DNA of 64,000 nucleotides from Kaistia hirudinis (GCF_014196455.1 NZ_JACIDS010000001.1:558001-622000); one strand, 5' to 3'; counted from the stretch's first letter, positions 24,357 to 33,789 are shown. Notes: generated from the sequence alone by a model not told the origin. Numbers and translations: made by a program.

Positions 24357-25960
24357 TCCTTGCTCGCGCCCGTCACGAGGTTGTTGTCGAAGGACGGGCC
24401 CATGACGAAGTCCTTCACATTGTTCCGCAGCGCGGCGACCTCGGTGCGCTGGAACAGGATCACGAAGGGTCCGGTCTCCATCACCTCGCGCTGCATCGCC
24501 TCATAGAGCGCGGCGCGCTTCTGCGGATCGCGCTCCAGGATCGCAGCCTCGACCTCCGGCCCGAGCTTCGGCGTCTCCCAGGCATTGCGCCAGGCGAGTG
24601 TCTTCGCCGTGGCATTGTCGGCATTGTTCGGGTTGGACGCGAAGGTCTGCGCATTGCTGTGCGGATCCTGATAATCCGCGCCCCAATCGCCGATATAGAT
24701 GTCGTGCGTGCGCGAGCGATATTTGGTCAGCGTCTGCTTGCCGTCGCCGGGAATGATCTCGACCTTGACGCCGCCCTTGGCGAAATTCGCCTGGATCGCC
24801 TCGGCGATGCCCGTCACCGGCTGGGTCGAGCGCACATCCATCGTCACGGTGAAGCCGTCGGGATAGCCCGCCTTGGCGAGCAGCGCCTTGGCTTTCTCCG
24901 GATCGAAGGTGAAGGGCGTGTCGTTGACCGCGCCGAGGAAGCCCTTCGGCAGGAAGGCCTGATGCACGGCGCCGAGATGGTTCATGATCGTGTCGCCGAT
25001 CGCGCCATAGTCGACCAGATATTTGAGGGCCTGGCGGACCTCCGGCTTGGCGAGGATCGGGTTCTTCTGGTTGAGCCCGAGATAATAGAGCGTGCCCTTG
25101 GGAGAGCTCTGGATCCGGATTTCCGGGTTCTTCGCGACGGCGTCGATATCCTCCGGGCCGAGATTGCGGGCGATGTCGATATCGCCCATTTCCAGCAGGA
25201 TGCGCTGCGTCGCCTGTTCCGGCAGATGGCGGTAGATCACGCGGGCGAGCGGGGCAGGGGTGCCGGAATAGTTCGGGTTGCGTTCCAGCACGACCACTTC
25301 ATTGGCGCGCCAGTCGCGGATGGCGAAAGGTCCCGAGCCGGCATAATGCGTCTTCAGCCAGCCATAGCCGAGATCGCCATCGGCCTCGTGCTCCAGCACC
25401 AGCTTCTTGTCGACGATCGAGGCGACCGAGGAGGTGAGGGCGTAGAGCGCGAAGCTCGGCGCATAGGGACGGTCCATCGTGAAGTCGACGGTGTATTCGC
25501 CCGTCGCCTTGATGGCGTCCTTCACATTATCCTTGGTGATGCCGAACTGGTTGAGGATGAAGGCCGGCGACTTGTCGAGCAGCACCGCACGCTGCAGCGA
25601 GAAGGCCACATCCTCCGCCGTGATCGGATTGCCGGAGGCGAACTTCCGCCCCTCGCGGATCTTGAACGCGATCGTCTTGCCGTCGTCCGACACCGTCCAG
25701 CTTTCCGCCACGACGCCGAAAATCTTCGACACGTCCTGCAGGTCGTAGCCGATCAGCCGCTCATAGGTGTTGCCCGCAATCTCGGATGTCGAGAACTCGA
25801 ACAGCTCGGCCGGATCGAGCGAGATGATGTCGTCGATCTGCCAGGCCTGGACGAGCGTATCCTTGGGCGTCGCAGCCAGAACCGGTCCGGCCAAGGCGGC
25901 GACGAGACCGGCGGCGACCAGCGCGGCCGCCGCGCGGTTCCTGAAAGCGCTGAATCGCAT
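24353..25960 (-). CDS. Periplasmic binding protein, SBP family 5 (peptide/oligosaccharide type)
   Basis: A 535-residue secreted binding protein with a signal peptide (MRFSAFRNRAAAALVAAGLV, cleavage near VLAATPK) and SBP-5 landmarks (SLDPAELFEFSTSEIAGNTYERL, FKIREGRKFASGNPITAEDV, YAGSGPFAIRDW, LLAKAGYPDGFTVTM). The ATG at 25960 gives the better signal peptide; the frame also opens at 25981. It is the first gene of the minus-strand importer operon. Unlike the three other importers nearby, no hairpin separates it from the permease, which overlaps it. The ligand could be peptide, sugar or glutathione-like; not determinable by reading. Confidence 0.92.
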   Translation of the reverse strand: MRFSAFRNRAAAALVAAGLVAALAGPVLAATPKDTLVQAWQIDDIISLDPAELFEFSTSEIAGNTYERLIGYDLQDVSKIFGVVAESWTVSDDGKTIAFKIREGRKFASGNPITAEDVAFSLQRAVLLDKSPAFILNQFGITKDNVKDAIKATGEYTVDFTMDRPYAPSFALYALTSSVASIVDKKLVLEHEADGDLGYGWLKTHYAGSGPFAIRDWRANEVVVLERNPNYSGTPAPLARVIYRHLPEQATQRILLEMGDIDIARNLGPEDIDAVAKNPEIRIQSSPKGTLYYLGLNQKNPILAKPEVRQALKYLVDYGAIGDTIMNHLGAVHQAFLPKGFLGAVNDTPFTFDPEKAKALLAKAGYPDGFTVTMDVRSTQPVTGIAEAIQANFAKGGVKVEIIPGDGKQTLTKYRSRTHDIYIGDWGADYQDPHSNAQTFASNPNNADNATAKTLAWRNAWETPKLGPEVEAAILERDPQKRAALYEAMQREVMETGPFVILFQRTEVAALRNNVKDFVMGPSFDNNLVTGASKE

Positions 25961-26099
25961 GATCCATCCCCGTTCGAACAAACAGTGACGGAAGTGTGCC
26001 TCTCCGCCGGGGCGGCGTCCACACGCAAGATGCAGCCGGGGAGGGCACCCATTCGCCCCTCTCCCCGGCCGTAACTATTCGGGCCGAAGCGCCGGGAGC

Positions 26100-27092
26100 T
26101 TACCAGCGCTGGTGAACGTGCGGCGCGATCCGCTCCTGATAGATGGCCCGGACCTTCTCCATCGTCGCAGGAGAGAGCGGCGCGAGCGCGCTCGCCGCCG
26201 CATTGTCCTTCGCCTGGGCCGGGTTCTTCGCGCCCGGGATCACCACCGAGACAGCCGACTCCATGAGGATCCAGCGCAGCGCGACCTGCGCCATCGTCAC
26301 GCCGCCGGGCACGATCGAACGCAGCGCCTCGACGGCGTCGAGTGCCACGTCATAGGGAACGCCGGAGAACGTCTCGCCGACGTCGAAGGCCTCGCCATGG
26401 CGGTTGAAGTTGCGGTGATCGTCGGCCGCGAAATGCGACGCCGCGGTCAGCTTGCCGGTGAGGAGCCCGCTGGCGAGCGGCACGCGCACGATGATCGCGA
26501 CATCCTTTCGCTGCGCCTCGCCGAAGAAGAGCTGCGACGGCCGCTGGCGGAACATGTTGTAGATGATCTGCACCGAGGCGACGTTCGGATATTCGAGCGC
26601 CTTCAGCCCTTCCTCGACCTTCTCGACCGAGACGCCGTAGTAGCGGATCTTGCCGGCCGTCACGAGATCGTCCATCGCGGCGAAGATCTCGGGCCGGTAA
26701 TAGGCGTCGATCGGCGGGGTGTGCAATTGCACCAGATCGAGCGCGTCGACGCCCAGATTGACGAGGCTGCGATCGATGAAGGCTTCGAGGTTCTTGCGGT
26801 TGTAGCCGTCCGAGACATGCGGCGACAGGCGGCGGCCGGCCTTGGTGGCGATGATCGGCCGCTCGCCGCCGCGCTCCTTCAGCGTGTCGCGGATGATCCG
26901 CTCCGAACGCCCGTCGCCATAGACGTCGGCCGTGTCGATGAAGTTCATGCCGGCATCCAGCGCGGCGTTGAGGGCGGCCTTGGCATCCCCTTCATCGACA
27001 CTGCCCCATGCACCGCCGATGGCCCAGGCGCCGAAGCCGATTTCCGAAACCTGCCAGCCGGTGCGTCCGAAGCGGCGTTTGCTGATCGTCAC
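26100..27092 (-). CDS. Aldo/keto reductase
   Basis: A reductase barrel of about 330 residues with the catalytic Asp and Tyr in FIDTADVYGDGRSE, Lys in IIATKAGR and His in DLVQLHTPP. An ATG at 27110 lies upstream, but GAGAGG within that extension is a good ribosome site for the GTG at 27092 (then TISKRRFGRTGW), so GTG is preferred. The subgroup resembles general oxidoreductases with the opening RRFGRTGWQVSEIGFGAWAIGG. It lies 139 bases beyond the importer's binding-protein gene on the same strand, followed by another reductase upstream, so these may supply or process the same compound. Substrate unknown. Confidence 0.9.
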   Translation of the reverse strand: MTISKRRFGRTGWQVSEIGFGAWAIGGAWGSVDEGDAKAALNAALDAGMNFIDTADVYGDGRSERIIRDTLKERGGERPIIATKAGRRLSPHVSDGYNRKNLEAFIDRSLVNLGVDALDLVQLHTPPIDAYYRPEIFAAMDDLVTAGKIRYYGVSVEKVEEGLKALEYPNVASVQIIYNMFRQRPSQLFFGEAQRKDVAIIVRVPLASGLLTGKLTAASHFAADDHRNFNRHGEAFDVGETFSGVPYDVALDAVEALRSIVPGGVTMAQVALRWILMESAVSVVIPGAKNPAQAKDNAAASALAPLSPATMEKVRAIYQERIAPHVHQRW

Positions 27093-27162
27093 GATCTCTT
27101 TCCTCTCCATGTGTCGTTCCGACCGGGCCGGCGCACTGTCAACACCGGCCCGGCGCGTTCAT

Positions 27163-28152
27163 TCAGTAGCGGGCCGGGGCGGCCGGTTTGTTGCCGAGGA
27201 TGGCGTCGATCCGCTCCATCACGTCGGGGGTCAGCTTGTCGCGGCCGTCGAGCGCGGAGAGATTGTCTTCGAGCTGCGACAGGCGCGAGGCGCCGAGGAT
27301 GACCGTCGAGACATTGGGATTGGCGAGACACCACAGCAGCGCGAGGTGATGCAGCGGCAGGCCGATCTCGGCCGCAAGCGCCCCGAGCTTTTCCACGATC
27401 TCCAGCTTCCGGCGGCCTTCCTCGCTCTGCCAGATCTCCTTGAGCCATTCATAGCCCGGCAGGTCGAGGCGGCTGCCTTTCGGAATGCCCTTGGCATATT
27501 TGCCAGTCAGGATGCCGGAGGCGAGCGGCGACCAGATCGTGGTGCCGAGGCCGATCAGCGGGTAGAGCGGCAGATAATCGCCCTCGACCTTCTGGCGCTC
27601 GAAGAGATTGTACTGCGGCTGTTCCATCGTCGGCGGCGTCAGGCCGAGCGAGCGCGCGACGCCCCAGGCCTCGGTGATCTGCTGCGCCGACCACTCGGAG
27701 GTGCCCCAGTAGAGCACCTTGCCCTGCGCGACCAGGTCGTGCATCGCGCGCACGGTCTCCTCGATCGGCGTGTCGATGTCGGGCCGGTGGCAGAAATAGA
27801 GGTCGAGATAATCGACCTTGAGCCGCTTCAGCGCCGCGTGGCAGGCATCGGTCACATGCTTGCGGCTGAGGCCGCGCTGCGTCGGCTTGGAGCCGCCCCA
27901 GAACACCTTGCTCGACACGACGAAGCTGTCGCGGCTCCAGGCGAGCGCGGCCAGCGCCTCGCCCATCAGCGCCTCGGAGACGCCGGCCTCGTAACCCTCG
28001 GCATTGTCGAAGAAATTGATGCCCGCGTCATAGGCGCGCTTCATCATCGCCATCGCGTCGCCCTGGTCGACCTGCTTGCCGAAGGTCACCCAGGAACCGA
28101 GCGAAAGCTCACTGACCTGCAGGCCCGAACGGCCCAAACGACGATATTGCAT
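27163..28152 (-). CDS. Aldo/keto reductase, KCNAB/YghZ-like
   Basis: A 329-residue reductase of the potassium-channel-beta-like subgroup (AKR6/AKR14), which includes methylglyoxal- and glyceraldehyde-phosphate-reducing enzymes. Catalytic residues are in FFDNAEGYEAGVSE (Asp, Tyr), VSSKVFWGG (Lys) and DLYFCHRPD (His); the typical YWGTSEWSAQQI and PQYNLFERQKVE blocks are present. It lies upstream of another reductase (26100-27092) on the same strand, 70 bases apart. No channel gene is near, so a channel role is unlikely; detoxification or sugar metabolism is more likely. Confidence 0.92.
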   Translation of the reverse strand: MQYRRLGRSGLQVSELSLGSWVTFGKQVDQGDAMAMMKRAYDAGINFFDNAEGYEAGVSEALMGEALAALAWSRDSFVVSSKVFWGGSKPTQRGLSRKHVTDACHAALKRLKVDYLDLYFCHRPDIDTPIEETVRAMHDLVAQGKVLYWGTSEWSAQQITEAWGVARSLGLTPPTMEQPQYNLFERQKVEGDYLPLYPLIGLGTTIWSPLASGILTGKYAKGIPKGSRLDLPGYEWLKEIWQSEEGRRKLEIVEKLGALAAEIGLPLHHLALLWCLANPNVSTVILGASRLSQLEDNLSALDGRDKLTPDVMERIDAILGNKPAAPARY

Positions 28153-28419
28153 GTGCCCTGTTCCTTCGTTGCGACGGGGGGTCCGCTGCTGCGGCGAGGC
28201 CGGCCACGGACTATTCCCGCCCTATCATCTCCTGGCGCGACGCGGCGACGCTCGCCTTCGGCGATACCCCGGCCTTGCCCGATGACGGGTCTATACCCCT
28301 GTTTGCCCGAATATGCCGCAGCCTTGCTCAAACTCTCGTGAGCCGCGTCCACAGCGCTTCGCGCTTGAACTTCGGGCGAAGCTGTCGCAGCCTCCGCGGG
28401 ATGGCTGGGGGACCTACGG

Positions 28420-29916
28420 ATGGTGGCGGCGCTCAAGTCGTGGAAATCGCGCCATCCCGTGCTGTTCGAGCTCTCGATCTCGATCCTGCTCGGCATCCTG
28501 ATCGAGCTCGCGCTGCTGTCTTTCCAGCCGCCGACGCTGCTGGTCGTGCGCCGCGTCGCCGACGATACCGCCGACCGCATGATCCGCCTCGCGGAGCGCA
28601 CGACGGATCGTCTCACGGCCTCGCCTGCTTTCACCTTCATCGATATCGATGACACGACATGGACCGACTGGGGCTGGCCGCTGGTGACACCGCGCGGCAA
28701 GATCGAGGCGCTGCTGGAGCGCGTGGCCCGCTCGGAGCCGCTCGCGATCCTGCTCGACGTCGATCTCGCCTTCCCCGGCGACGCCGACCAGGAAGCCACG
28801 CTTCGGCGGTTCCTGGCGACGTATGATCCGGCGGCGCCGCAGCTTTTGCTCGTGCGCTCGCTGATCGACGATCCCGGCGCGGCGTTGCCCGTGCCGCGGC
28901 CGACGCCCTATGACGAGGCGGTGAAGGGCAAGGCGAACATCCTCTTCACCTCGCCGCTGTTCGAGCGTGACGGCGACGGCAATGTGCGGCGCTGGCGCCT
29001 GTTCGCCGAGGCCTGCGCGCAGGATAAGCCGCTCGTCATCCCCTCGATGCATCTCGCGGCCGCGATGATCGCGCGCCAGGCGATCCACGGTGCGCCACCG
29101 GGCGACCCGGCGCCCGCGCTCGATCGCATGCGCACCGGCCTCGCGCCATTCCTCCCGGCCAACTGCAGCGGACATGAAGCCGAGCGCGAGGGCGTCATCG
29201 ACGATTGGCCAGCGGCGATCCCGATCGCTGTCGCGCATGACGACGTCAGCAAGCGCGTCATCTATCGCGTTCCCTGGAAGACCGGCGCGGTCGGGCTGGG
29301 CCCGATGGTCGAGAGCCCGACGGGCGGGGAGACGCAGCTCGTCGCCGTGCGTCCGGCACGCCTCGCGCTCGCGGCCGACGGGGCGGCGCCGCTGCCCGGC
29401 CTCAAGGGGCGGATCGTCGTGATCGGCGGCAGCTTTGCCGGCAGCGGCGACTGGCACGACACGCCGATCGGCCGCATGCCGGGCTCGCTGATGATCGTCA
29501 ATGCCGTCGAGGCGCTGACGCAGAACGGCACGCCGCGCGAACCCTCGCCGATGGAGCAGATCACGATCAGCCTGACCATCATCGTGCTCGCCTCGCTGCT
29601 GACCTCGTTCCTGCGCCCCTCCGTCGCCGCCTGGGCGCTCGCCTTCGGTATCTTCGTGCTGATGGTCGTCTCGATCAGCCGCTTCAAATCCGGCGTCATG
29701 CTCGATCTGGCCGTGCCGGCCGTCGGCGCCGTGCTGCACGATCTCGGCGAGGCCGTCCTCAAGGTGGTGCGGGAGGTGCGGGCGCAGGGATGGCGCTGGA
29801 TCCTGAAACCGCATGAGCATTCGCCGGCCATTGTAGCGGGGGCGGGCCATAGCGATATTCATGCCGATATCCAGCACGATGTCGGTTCGTCTGCCGGGGA
29901 GGGTGGTACGAAATGA
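28420..29916 (+). CDS. CHASE2-domain membrane protein without an output domain
   Basis: A 498-residue inner-membrane protein. One helix near residues 12-35 leads into a large periplasmic CHASE2 sensor domain (TFIDIDDTTWTDWGWPLVTPRGKIEALLERV, GAVGLGPMVESPTGGE, GRIVVIGGSFAGSGDWHDTPIGRMPG), followed by helices near residues 385-430 (ISLTIIVLASLLTSFL, WALAFGIFVLMVVSI) and a short cytosolic tail of about 65 residues. CHASE2 proteins normally end in a cyclase, kinase or GGDEF domain; none is present here. It overlaps the next gene by four bases, and a convergent TPR-CHAT protein lies beyond. Start ATG follows GGGGGA. The signal sensed and the way it is passed on are unknown. Confidence 0.88.
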   Translation: MVAALKSWKSRHPVLFELSISILLGILIELALLSFQPPTLLVVRRVADDTADRMIRLAERTTDRLTASPAFTFIDIDDTTWTDWGWPLVTPRGKIEALLERVARSEPLAILLDVDLAFPGDADQEATLRRFLATYDPAAPQLLLVRSLIDDPGAALPVPRPTPYDEAVKGKANILFTSPLFERDGDGNVRRWRLFAEACAQDKPLVIPSMHLAAAMIARQAIHGAPPGDPAPALDRMRTGLAPFLPANCSGHEAEREGVIDDWPAAIPIAVAHDDVSKRVIYRVPWKTGAVGLGPMVESPTGGETQLVAVRPARLALAADGAAPLPGLKGRIVVIGGSFAGSGDWHDTPIGRMPGSLMIVNAVEALTQNGTPREPSPMEQITISLTIIVLASLLTSFLRPSVAAWALAFGIFVLMVVSISRFKSGVMLDLAVPAVGAVLHDLGEAVLKVVREVRAQGWRWILKPHEHSPAIVAGAGHSDIHADIQHDVGSSAGEGGTK

Positions 29917-30791
29917 TGCGATGGATCACCGCGATTGTGCTCCTTGCCGCCGCGCCTTTTGCGGCGCTGGCGAGCGGCAAGCCGGTCGAGATCGGCTATG
30001 TCGAGAGCTTCGACCGCCCAGCCGACGCCTATGTCATCGTGAGCGACGGCGTGGCGAAGAAGGTCGCGATCCTCGCGCCGATCCTGAATGGCGACGTGAT
30101 CGAGGTGAAGGACCCCGCCGCCAGCATCACGCTTCGCCTGGTCGGACGCGATGATCCGATGATCATCTCCGCCGCCAATCAGGGCACGCCCGTCACGACC
30201 GAGGTGCCGCAGAAGAGCTTCTGGTCGGGCCTGTTCGACTGGACCAGCGCCTCCGTCGAGGTCTTCGACGAGGAACAGCGCGAGCAGGTCTCGGCCTCGA
30301 TCCGCGGCGACGACGAGAAAGAGCTTTCCGTACCGCTTCTGGCCAGCCCGCAGACGCTGGTCGCAGGCAAGCGGGCGCTCGCTATCGGATGGCCCTCGCC
30401 GCGTACCGTCGAGATCCGGATTCTCAAGAAGGGTGGGCAGGTCGTCGCAGAAGGACGTCCTTCGGGCGGGCTCTGGCTGACGCCCGCGATCGACTGGAAG
30501 GTCGGCACTTATCGGATCGAAATTGCGGCCGGGGGCGATACGGTGCGCCAGACGCTCCAGTTCATCGGCCCCAAGAAGGCGCCCAAGCTGCCGGCGGAAC
30601 TCTCCGATCCCGCCGCGCCGGCGCCACTTCGCGCCAGCGCGACGGCGGCTTTCTATGCCGCCAGCGACCCCGCTTATGTGCTTGAGGCGCTGCAATATGT
30701 GGCGCCGGACGCGCGCACGTCGCGGCCGGCCAAGCTGCTGACGCTCGCCCTGATCGACGGCAAGCGCCCCGCGCCGCCGCCGGCTCCGTGA
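29913..30791 (+). CDS. Secreted protein of unknown function, partner of CHASE2 gene
   Basis: A 292-residue protein with a clear signal peptide (MMRWITAIVLLAAAPFAALA-SG) and a periplasmic body rich in beta strands. The first part (VAKKVAILAPILNGDVIEVKDPAASITLRL) looks like the FecR-type periplasmic fold, the middle contains a segment of alternating hydrophobic residues (RTVEIRILKKGGQVVAEGRP) like an Ig-type domain, and the end is helical and proline-rich (KRPAPPPAP). It is coupled to the CHASE2 gene by a four-base overlap, so the two products are probably made together and meet in the periplasm. It ends four bases before the convergent CHAT gene. No firm family assignment. Confidence 0.7.
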   Translation: MMRWITAIVLLAAAPFAALASGKPVEIGYVESFDRPADAYVIVSDGVAKKVAILAPILNGDVIEVKDPAASITLRLVGRDDPMIISAANQGTPVTTEVPQKSFWSGLFDWTSASVEVFDEEQREQVSASIRGDDEKELSVPLLASPQTLVAGKRALAIGWPSPRTVEIRILKKGGQVVAEGRPSGGLWLTPAIDWKVGTYRIEIAAGGDTVRQTLQFIGPKKAPKLPAELSDPAAPAPLRASATAAFYAASDPAYVLEALQYVAPDARTSRPAKLLTLALIDGKRPAPPPAP

Positions 30792-30795
30792 ACCG

Positions 30796-33609
30796 TCAGA
30801 GCCTGGCCGGGCCGCTCTCGCCAACGACGGCGAAGGGCGCCCAGACCGCCGGATGCGCGTAGGCGCCGGATGGCGCGTCGATGAGTTCGACCATCGCACG
30901 TCGGATCGCCTCGGCCCGGCCGAGCGTGGGGTCGGCCTTCATATGCGAGAAGGCCGAGGTGGTGATCAGCACCGCCGCGTCGGTGCGCACCGGCCAGTGC
31001 GAGACGAGCAGGGCCCGCGCGCCGGCATAGAGAAAGGCACTGGCGAGCCCGGACATCGCCTCGCCGCCGAGGCTCAACCCGGCGGCGGTGTTGCAGGCCG
31101 ACAGCACGACCCAATCTGCATCGAGCTTCATCGACGCGATCAGGCTGGCGCGCAGCAGCCCGTCATCCTGCGCCGTCGGCGCGCTGGGCGGCGTCATCAC
31201 GAGCGCGGGTTCCGAGATCGTGCCGTCCTGGCTCGCCATCTCGCCGGCCAGCAGGCCATGCGTTGCGAAATGCACGATCCGGTAGTCGCCGAGATGCGCG
31301 GCGAGCACGGCCGGCACGGTCGCCTGCTCGCCGGTGTGAACGCTGTCCGCCGGCCCGTCGACGCTTTTGGCCACGCAGGCGAGTTCGAGCGCCGTCTCAG
31401 GCAGCGGGCAAAGCGCCCGGACGGCCTCGACGTCGGCGAGTTCGCCGCCGCCGCGGAAGACGCTGTCGATCCGCGCCGCGCCGGCCGCGACCAAAGTCGC
31501 ATTGGCCGCCGCCGGCGCGCCGATGCTCGGGCAGGCCGAGGCGACCTGTGGCTCGGCGCAGTCGAGCCCGCCGACCAGAGCCGGGTCGCCGAAGCCGATA
31601 TAGGGGTTGGGCGCGCGGCTCCCCGCAGCGGCGTGAGCCGCGCGCAGCGCTGCGGCGGATGGCAGGACCGCGACGGCATTCGAGCGTGCGAGGAAGGCGA
31701 CCTTGGCGAAGGCCTCTCCTTTCGGGAATTTGGTGGGCTGCGGCGCGGTGACCAGCACCTGGAAGGGCAGGCTCGCCAGCGGATCGGGCGCGACGACGAG
31801 CAGCGTCTTGCCGGCCAGCATCGGCGCAAGCTCGCCGAACAGTTCGTCATAGAGGTGGTAGGCGAGATCCGCGTCGAAGGGCAGATCCTTGCCGTCCGGC
31901 TCGGCGCCGACGAGCTGGAGGCAGCCGGCCCGGCCGTCCTTCGTCGCCCATTGGCCGACATCGAGCCCACAGCGCAGCGCCTGCACCGCGCCGGTCAGCT
32001 TGGTCTGGCCGATCGAACCGGCGCGCCACCGGGCGCCCTCCCGCGTGATGACGAAGGTGAAGTTCGCCTCGCCGTTTCCCCCGCCGAACGGCGCGAGCAG
32101 AACGAGCGCTTCATCGGGGCCGAGCAACCCCTGCGCTTCGGCGACCGTGAGCGGCTTCGGGTCGGCGAGGCGGGCATAGTCGGGAAAGCCCTTCTCGATC
32201 TCCGCGCTGATCTGCGTGATGCGCGCCGCCATCGCCGCGAATTGCTCGCGTCCTGCCGCCTCCTTGGCGAGGTCCCGCCGTTCGGCCGGCTGCGAGAACG
32301 CCGCGGTCAGAGCAGCCTCGAGCGCGCGGTGCTGGCCGGCGAGGTCCTGACGCTCGCGGATGAGAGCGGCGAGGGCGCTATTCCCGACCGCAAAGCGCGC
32401 CGTCGTCAGCGCCAGCGCCTCGGCCGCCTTGCCGCGATGCACCTGCTGCGCGGCCTGGAATGCCTCGTCCATCAGCGCGGCGGAGGCTGCCGGATCGGTG
32501 GGTGCGAGGCGGCTTGCGGCATTCAGGAAGCCGAGGATCGTGCGGGCGACCTCACGCTCGTCGACGGCCGCGCCGCGCGCATTCGGGCCGGCCTTCTGCA
32601 ATTCGCGATGCGCGAGATAGGTGGCGAGAGCGGCGCGCAGATAAGTGAGCGCCTTGGCATTGTCGTTCCGCCCCAGTTCCACCCAGCCGATATTGTTCGC
32701 CGCATGCGCGGTCTGAGGATTATCGGCGCCGTAGCGGTCCGTCGTCTGTTTCAGCACTGTCTCCAGCGCCGGCGCCGCCTCGTCATAGCGCTGCATAAGG
32801 CCGAGCAGCACGCCGGCATTGCTGAGCGCCAGATTGGTGTTCGGATGGTCGGGGCCGAAATATTTCGTGTCGAGCTCATAGGCCTGCCGGAAATAGTCCA
32901 GCGCCTTCTCGTAATTGCCGGAGAACTGATAGGCATTGCCGAGATTGACGAGCGCGTCCGCGGTCGACTGCCGGTCATAAGCGCTCTTGCCGCGCTGGAA
33001 GATCTTGAGGATCCGCTCCAGGATGGGCAATCCCTTCTCGGTCTGGCCCGTCTTCAAATAGAGGACGGCCAGGGAGTTCAGCGCTTCCGCCGTGGCCGGA
33101 TCGTTCTTGCCGGCGTCGCGTTCGGTGATCGCGAGCGAGCGCTGGAGCAGCGGCTCGGCCTCGGCGAAGCGGCCCTGCATCATGTAGAGCTCGGCGAGCG
33201 ACGAGAACGGCAGCGGGCTCGGATTGCCGCGCTTGCCGCTGGCCGATTCCGCTTCGACGATCAGCTGCTTGAACGCCGTCTCGGCCGCATCGAACTGGCC
33301 CGCCCGCATCAGATTGCGGGCCTTCAGCGCCGCGATGATCGGCAGAGCGTTGCGGCCGCGCTTTCCGAGCGCGTTGGTAAGCTCCGTTGCGCGATCGAGC
33401 GCCGCATTGGATTCGTCGAGCCGGCCGGCATCGGAGAGATCCATGGCCTGATAGATCAGCGCCTTCGCGTCCTCCGACGCGATGGGCGTGACGCGCCCGA
33501 CGATCGGGGGCGAGGCCGGCTGCGGCAGCGTCGGCGCGGCGCCTTCCGCCGGCCGGCAGAAGGCGACCACGAGCACGGTTGCGAGGAGCAGTCCCGAAAC
33601 GAGCCGCAT
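30796..33609 (-). CDS. Secreted TPR-CHAT protein (caspase-like protease fold)
   Basis: A 937-residue protein with a signal peptide (MRLVSGLLLATVLVVAF, cleavage near AEGA) and a strong GGGAGG ribosome site; the longer open frame from 33723 is not needed. Residues about 45-400 hold kinesin-light-chain-type tetratricopeptide repeats (for example ALVNLGNAYQFSGNYEKAL). After a helical stretch, a CHAT domain occupies about residues 570-937. The catalytic pair is intact: His784 in HFATHG and Cys839 in LSACNT. CHAT proteins are caspase-related peptidases seen in HetF, in CRISPR-linked TPR-CHAT and in gasdermin defence systems. Here it is exported and convergent with the CHASE2 operon, which is unlike the cytosolic defence examples. 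Target unknown. Confidence 0.9.
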   Translation of the reverse strand: MRLVSGLLLATVLVVAFCRPAEGAAPTLPQPASPPIVGRVTPIASEDAKALIYQAMDLSDAGRLDESNAALDRATELTNALGKRGRNALPIIAALKARNLMRAGQFDAAETAFKQLIVEAESASGKRGNPSPLPFSSLAELYMMQGRFAEAEPLLQRSLAITERDAGKNDPATAEALNSLAVLYLKTGQTEKGLPILERILKIFQRGKSAYDRQSTADALVNLGNAYQFSGNYEKALDYFRQAYELDTKYFGPDHPNTNLALSNAGVLLGLMQRYDEAAPALETVLKQTTDRYGADNPQTAHAANNIGWVELGRNDNAKALTYLRAALATYLAHRELQKAGPNARGAAVDEREVARTILGFLNAASRLAPTDPAASAALMDEAFQAAQQVHRGKAAEALALTTARFAVGNSALAALIRERQDLAGQHRALEAALTAAFSQPAERRDLAKEAAGREQFAAMAARITQISAEIEKGFPDYARLADPKPLTVAEAQGLLGPDEALVLLAPFGGGNGEANFTFVITREGARWRAGSIGQTKLTGAVQALRCGLDVGQWATKDGRAGCLQLVGAEPDGKDLPFDADLAYHLYDELFGELAPMLAGKTLLVVAPDPLASLPFQVLVTAPQPTKFPKGEAFAKVAFLARSNAVAVLPSAAALRAAHAAAGSRAPNPYIGFGDPALVGGLDCAEPQVASACPSIGAPAAANATLVAAGAARIDSVFRGGGELADVEAVRALCPLPETALELACVAKSVDGPADSVHTGEQATVPAVLAAHLGDYRIVHFATHGLLAGEMASQDGTISEPALVMTPPSAPTAQDDGLLRASLIASMKLDADWVVLSACNTAAGLSLGGEAMSGLASAFLYAGARALLVSHWPVRTDAAVLITTSAFSHMKADPTLGRAEAIRRAMVELIDAPSGAYAHPAVWAPFAVVGESGPARL

Positions 33610-33753
33610 GCACACCTCCCTGCCAACGGGCGCGCCATCGGCTGCACGCGAAGGCCCCGTCCGGATTGCGCCACGCAAGCTTCGCCTGCCGGCGGGCCGT
33701 GTCAAGCGGCCGGATCGGACCATGCCGGCGGAGGCCGAACCCTCCTGAAACGG

Positions 33754-33789
33754 CGAAGGGTCGCCCGCCGGAAAGCGGACGACCCTTCG
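33754..33789 (-). terminator. Hairpin downstream of the Gfo/Idh/MocA gene
   Basis: A 10-bp perfect stem (CGAAGGGTCG / CGACCCTTCG) with a 16-base loop that itself can form a 4-bp stem lies 20 bases past the end of the minus-strand oxidoreductase. In that direction it is followed by CCGTTTC, so only a short T run. Probable terminator for the oxidoreductase, also isolating the CHAT promoter. Confidence 0.55.

Noticed and set aside
24257-26074. A 605-codon plus-strand open frame opposite the SBP-5 gene
   Set aside because: Composition typical of antisense frames in GC-rich DNA, no recognisable domain, and the minus strand is an evident binding protein.
28275-28652. Small plus-strand open frame overlapping the CHASE2 start
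   Set aside because: Arg-rich, out of frame with the CHASE2 gene and without a ribosome site; the CHASE2 frame has a clear membrane helix and domain.
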